A program made the translations under genes and the position numbers. Shown piece after piece: positions 6,455 to 8,506 of a DNA stretch of 8,506 nt. Source of the stretch: Bacteroidales bacterium (GTDB taxonomy: Bacteria; Bacteroidota; Bacteroidia; Bacteroidales; JALTDM01); assembly GCA_027074135.1 (NCBI GenBank), contig JALTDM010000176.1:1-8506 (forward strand), given 5' to 3'. How positions within the stretch are numbered: position 1 is the stretch's first letter; every line of letters begins with the position of its first letter. The notes beneath the pieces were generated by a model. That model saw only the letters and a program-made list of their open reading frames with translations, had not been told where the DNA came from and made no database searches.

Positions 6455-8086
6455 TTATTCTTCATCTAAGAAAGGATATCTGTAATCCTTCGGTGGCAAG
6501 AAATTTTCTTTGATTGTCCGTACCGAGGTCCATCTTATCAAGTTAAGGTAAGAACCAGCCTTGTCATTGGTTCCGGAACCTCTTGCTCCACCAAAAGGTT
6601 GTTGACCCACAACAGCACCAGTCGGCTTATCGTTGATATAGAAATTACCTGCTGTATTTTCCAACTTTTTAGTCATGTATTCAATTGCATACCTGTCTTT
6701 TGCAAAAATAGCACCTGTCAATGCATACATTGAAGTATTGTTTAGAGTATCGAGCGTTTCATCGAGTTTATCATCTTCATATACATAAACAGTAAGAACG
6801 GGACCAAACAATTCTTCTTCCATTGTTACATAATGCGGATCTATTGTGAGAATAATTGTAGGTCTAATAAAATATCCTTCGCTCTTATTATAAATTCCAC
6901 CAGCAATTATTTCAGCTTCGACATCTTTCTTAGCTCTTTCAATATAAGAAACAAGCTTATCGAATGAGGCTTCGTCTATAACGGCATTGATGAAGTTTGT
7001 AAAGTCTTCAGGTGGTCCCATCTTTAGGCTTTCTGTTGTAGCCACTAGTTTTTCTTTAATTTGAGGCCACAAACTTTTTGGTATGTATGCTCTTGAAGCT
7101 GCACTACATTTTTGTCCTTGATATTCAAAAGCACCTCTAACCAAAGCTGTAACCACTTCGTCAACATCAGCTGTATTGTGAACAAACACATAATCTTTAC
7201 CACCTGTTTCACCTACAATGCGTGGATAAGACCTATAATTTTTTATGTTTTTCCCAATAATTTGCCATACACTTTGGAAAACAGCAGTAGAACCTGTAAA
7301 GTGAAATCCTGCAAAATCTTTATGTGAGAAAATAACTTTCGCTGCTGTCGGACCACTTGTAAATACCATATTGATTACACCGTCAGGCAAACCTGCTTCT
7401 CTGAAAATTTCCATTAACACACTTGCAGAATAAATAGCAGTTTTTGACGGTTTCCAAACCACAACATTACCCATAAGTGCAGGTGCTGTAGGTAAATTCC
7501 CAGCAATTGATGTGAAATTAAACGGAGTAAGTGCAAAAACAAAACCTTCAAGAGGTCTATACTCCAACCTATTCCAAGTCAGTGGTGAAGATTCGGGTTG
7601 TCCTTGATAAATTTCAGTCATATACTGAACATTAAATCTGAAAAAGTCAGCAAGTTCACAAGCAGCATCAATCTCAGCTTGGAATGGATTCTTTGATTGG
7701 CCTACCATTGTAGCAGCATTGATTTTGTATCTGTACGTACCTGAAATTAAATCTGCTATTTTCAGGAAAATAGATGCTCTTTGTTCCCAATTCATTGCCG
7801 CCCATTTTTCTTTTGCAGACAAAGCAGCATCAATAGCAGCTTTCACTTCTTCTTCTCCACCTTGATAATAATAGCCTATAGTTCTTTTAATATTATGAGG
7901 CGGATGAATAGACACTTTCTTATCCGTTCTTATTTCCTTACCTCCTATCACCATTGGAATATCCTTTTCGGCAGCATATACATCTTCTATTGCTTTTTTT
8001 AACAATTCCCTTTCCCTGGTTCCCGGAGCATAATTATATACCGGTTCGTTTTTTGCTATGGGTGCTTTAAATAATGCGTTTGTCAT
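6455..8086 (-). CDS. pruA: 1-pyrroline-5-carboxylate (L-glutamate gamma-semialdehyde) dehydrogenase
   Basis: It oxidises glutamate semialdehyde, in equilibrium with pyrroline-5-carboxylate, to L-glutamate using NAD+, the last step of proline breakdown. At 543 residues it is a stand-alone enzyme, without the proline dehydrogenase half of proteobacterial PutA. Aldehyde dehydrogenase motifs are complete: TPFN with oxyanion Asn190, WKPS with Lys212, FTGS at 263-266, the general base Glu293 in VGETGGKD, nucleophile Cys327 in GQKCSA, and EELFGPV at 424-430. The C-terminal block NDKPTGAVVGQQPFGGARGSGTND and the closing RWTSVRTIKENFLPP are characteristic of the eukaryote/Bacteroidetes-type P5C dehydrogenase rather than generic aldehyde dehydrogenases. 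The ATG at 8086 is followed by the family's usual N-terminus (NEPVYNYAPGTRERELLKKA), so the start is well placed. No proline dehydrogenase gene adjoins it, so it is probably monocistronic. Confidence 0.95.
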   Translation of the reverse strand: MTNALFKAPIAKNEPVYNYAPGTRERELLKKAIEDVYAAEKDIPMVIGGKEIRTDKKVSIHPPHNIKRTIGYYYQGGEEEVKAAIDAALSAKEKWAAMNWEQRASIFLKIADLISGTYRYKINAATMVGQSKNPFQAEIDAACELADFFRFNVQYMTEIYQGQPESSPLTWNRLEYRPLEGFVFALTPFNFTSIAGNLPTAPALMGNVVVWKPSKTAIYSASVLMEIFREAGLPDGVINMVFTSGPTAAKVIFSHKDFAGFHFTGSTAVFQSVWQIIGKNIKNYRSYPRIVGETGGKDYVFVHNTADVDEVVTALVRGAFEYQGQKCSAASRAYIPKSLWPQIKEKLVATTESLKMGPPEDFTNFINAVIDEASFDKLVSYIERAKKDVEAEIIAGGIYNKSEGYFIRPTIILTIDPHYVTMEEELFGPVLTVYVYEDDKLDETLDTLNNTSMYALTGAIFAKDRYAIEYMTKKLENTAGNFYINDKPTGAVVGQQPFGGARGSGTNDKAGSYLNLIRWTSVRTIKENFLPPKDYRYPFLDEE

Positions 8087-8127
8087 AATTTATTGATTTT
8101 TAAGGTTAAACTTATTTTTTCAGAAAA

Positions 8128-8156
8128 CAAATATAATAATTTATTTTATGAACAAA
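8128..8156 (-). promoter_or_regulatory. Two-part Bacteroidetes promoter for pruA
   Basis: On the minus strand TTTG (8156-8153) is followed after 17 nt by TATATTTG (8135-8128), matching the -33 and TAnnTTTG -7 elements at permitted spacing. Transcription would start near 8122, giving a leader of about 36 nt before the pruA ATG. This is the only promoter here with both elements recognisable. Confidence 0.6.
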
Positions 8157-8398
8157 TTGTATTTTCATCAAAACAATGTCATTTTACTTTTCACAAAATT
8201 TTTGTAGTAAATATAGTTTTATATTCTTCTTTGACATTTATATATTTCTTCATTATCCGGTGGATTCTTCATACATTTTTGTAATGAATGATGAAATTGA
8301 ATAGCATCCAAATTACTGAAAAAAGAACCTAACACATCATATCGTCTTTCTAATTATGTTACTCTCTTCAAAAAATATATTTAAATTCAAATAAAATA
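8157..8398. other. AT-rich intergenic stretch upstream of pruA
   Basis: Together with the pruA leader and promoter this makes a gap of just over 300 bases. I see no supported gene, tRNA, repeat array or riboswitch-like fold. An open plus-strand frame (8093-8284, 63 codons) runs antisense through the pruA promoter, has low-complexity Phe/Ile/Tyr composition and is not supported. Part of the stretch may be the flank of a mobile element whose end seems to lie near 8400. Confidence 0.5.
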
Positions 8399-8506
8399 CT
8401 ATAAAAAAAGGGGCTGTCCAAAAAGGCAGTCCCTTTTTATTTTATTTCTTTGGATTTCCGCTAGCATTCCCATTGCCATCTCACTGGTTTTTAGTATATT
8501 AGCGAC
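8399..8506 (-). mobile_element. Possible insertion-sequence end with transposase C-terminal fragment
   Basis: The minus strand is open from the window edge for 35 codons to TAG at 8401-8399; the other two frames stop within a few codons. The peptide has a helical part (ILKTSEMAMGMLAEIQRNK) and then RDCLFGQPLF, encoded by the hairpin sequence. The segment CTTTTTGGACAGCCCC resembles, from memory, terminal inverted repeats of Bacteroidetes insertion sequences, where transposase frames often stop inside the terminal repeat. The fragment is too short to assign a family, and the element continues outside the window. Alternatively this is the end of an ordinary gene running into its terminator. Confidence 0.35.
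8404..8438. terminator. Strong A/T-flanked hairpin, terminator-like on both strands
   Basis: An arm AAAAAGGGGCTG pairs with CAGTCCCTTTTT (one G-T wobble on the plus-strand transcript), giving about 12 bp around a short A-rich loop. On the minus strand the fold has one or two mismatches and is followed by a run of seven T, so it could end transcription of the edge frame at 8506-8399. No supported plus-strand gene precedes it. Confidence 0.6.

Noticed and set aside
8093..8284. Plus-strand open frame of 63 codons upstream of pruA
   Set aside because: Low-complexity Phe/Ile/Tyr-rich peptide in AT-rich DNA, antisense to the pruA promoter, with no recognisable motif or promoter.

Overview
The window comes from an AT-rich member of the Bacteroidetes (Bacteroidota), probably a chromosome. 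Four things point there. Candidate promoters match the phylum's TAnnTTTG -7 element. Two predicted signal peptides put Gln right after the cleavage site. One protein has the TPR / PD40 propeller / carboxypeptidase-regulatory / OmpA-like architecture of PorE. The enzyme sequences are of Bacteroidetes type. I cannot place the order or genus.

Left block (1-2449, minus strand): a PorE-like envelope protein starting at GTG is followed, with a 1-nt TAATG overlap, by a SPOUT/TrmH-family protein that runs off the left edge. The TrmH-like protein keeps the family scaffold, but all three signature motifs are altered, including loss of the catalytic Arg. The envelope protein has no lipobox, and its OmpA-like tail lacks the peptidoglycan-binding core. 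The pair therefore looks like two diverged relatives of well-known families held in one translationally coupled unit.

Central block (2450-4065): a 20-bp perfect palindrome lies between the envelope protein and a divergent plus-strand pair. It contains a TAACTTTG -7 box on each strand, so it may be a symmetric bidirectional promoter. The plus-strand pair is an uncharacterised lipoprotein and a secreted protein with four cysteines, 6 nt apart, closed by an intrinsic terminator. All proteins encoded on either side of the palindrome, apart from the TrmH-like one, are exported.

Right block (4066-8086): dihydroorotase (pyrC, pyrimidine synthesis) overlaps a D-2-hydroxyacid dehydrogenase by 4 nt (ATGA). 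They converge on a 1-pyrroline-5-carboxylate dehydrogenase (pruA, proline catabolism), with a symmetric terminator in the gap. pruA has the best two-part Bacteroidetes promoter in the window. These are ordinary metabolic genes with intact catalytic residues.

Right edge (8087-8506): AT-rich intergenic DNA, then a strong hairpin and a 35-codon open minus-strand tail that may be the end of an insertion-sequence transposase cut by the window boundary.

I see no tRNA, rRNA, CRISPR array or clear defence system. The most unusual item is the TrmH-like pseudoenzyme candidate coupled to the PorE-like protein.
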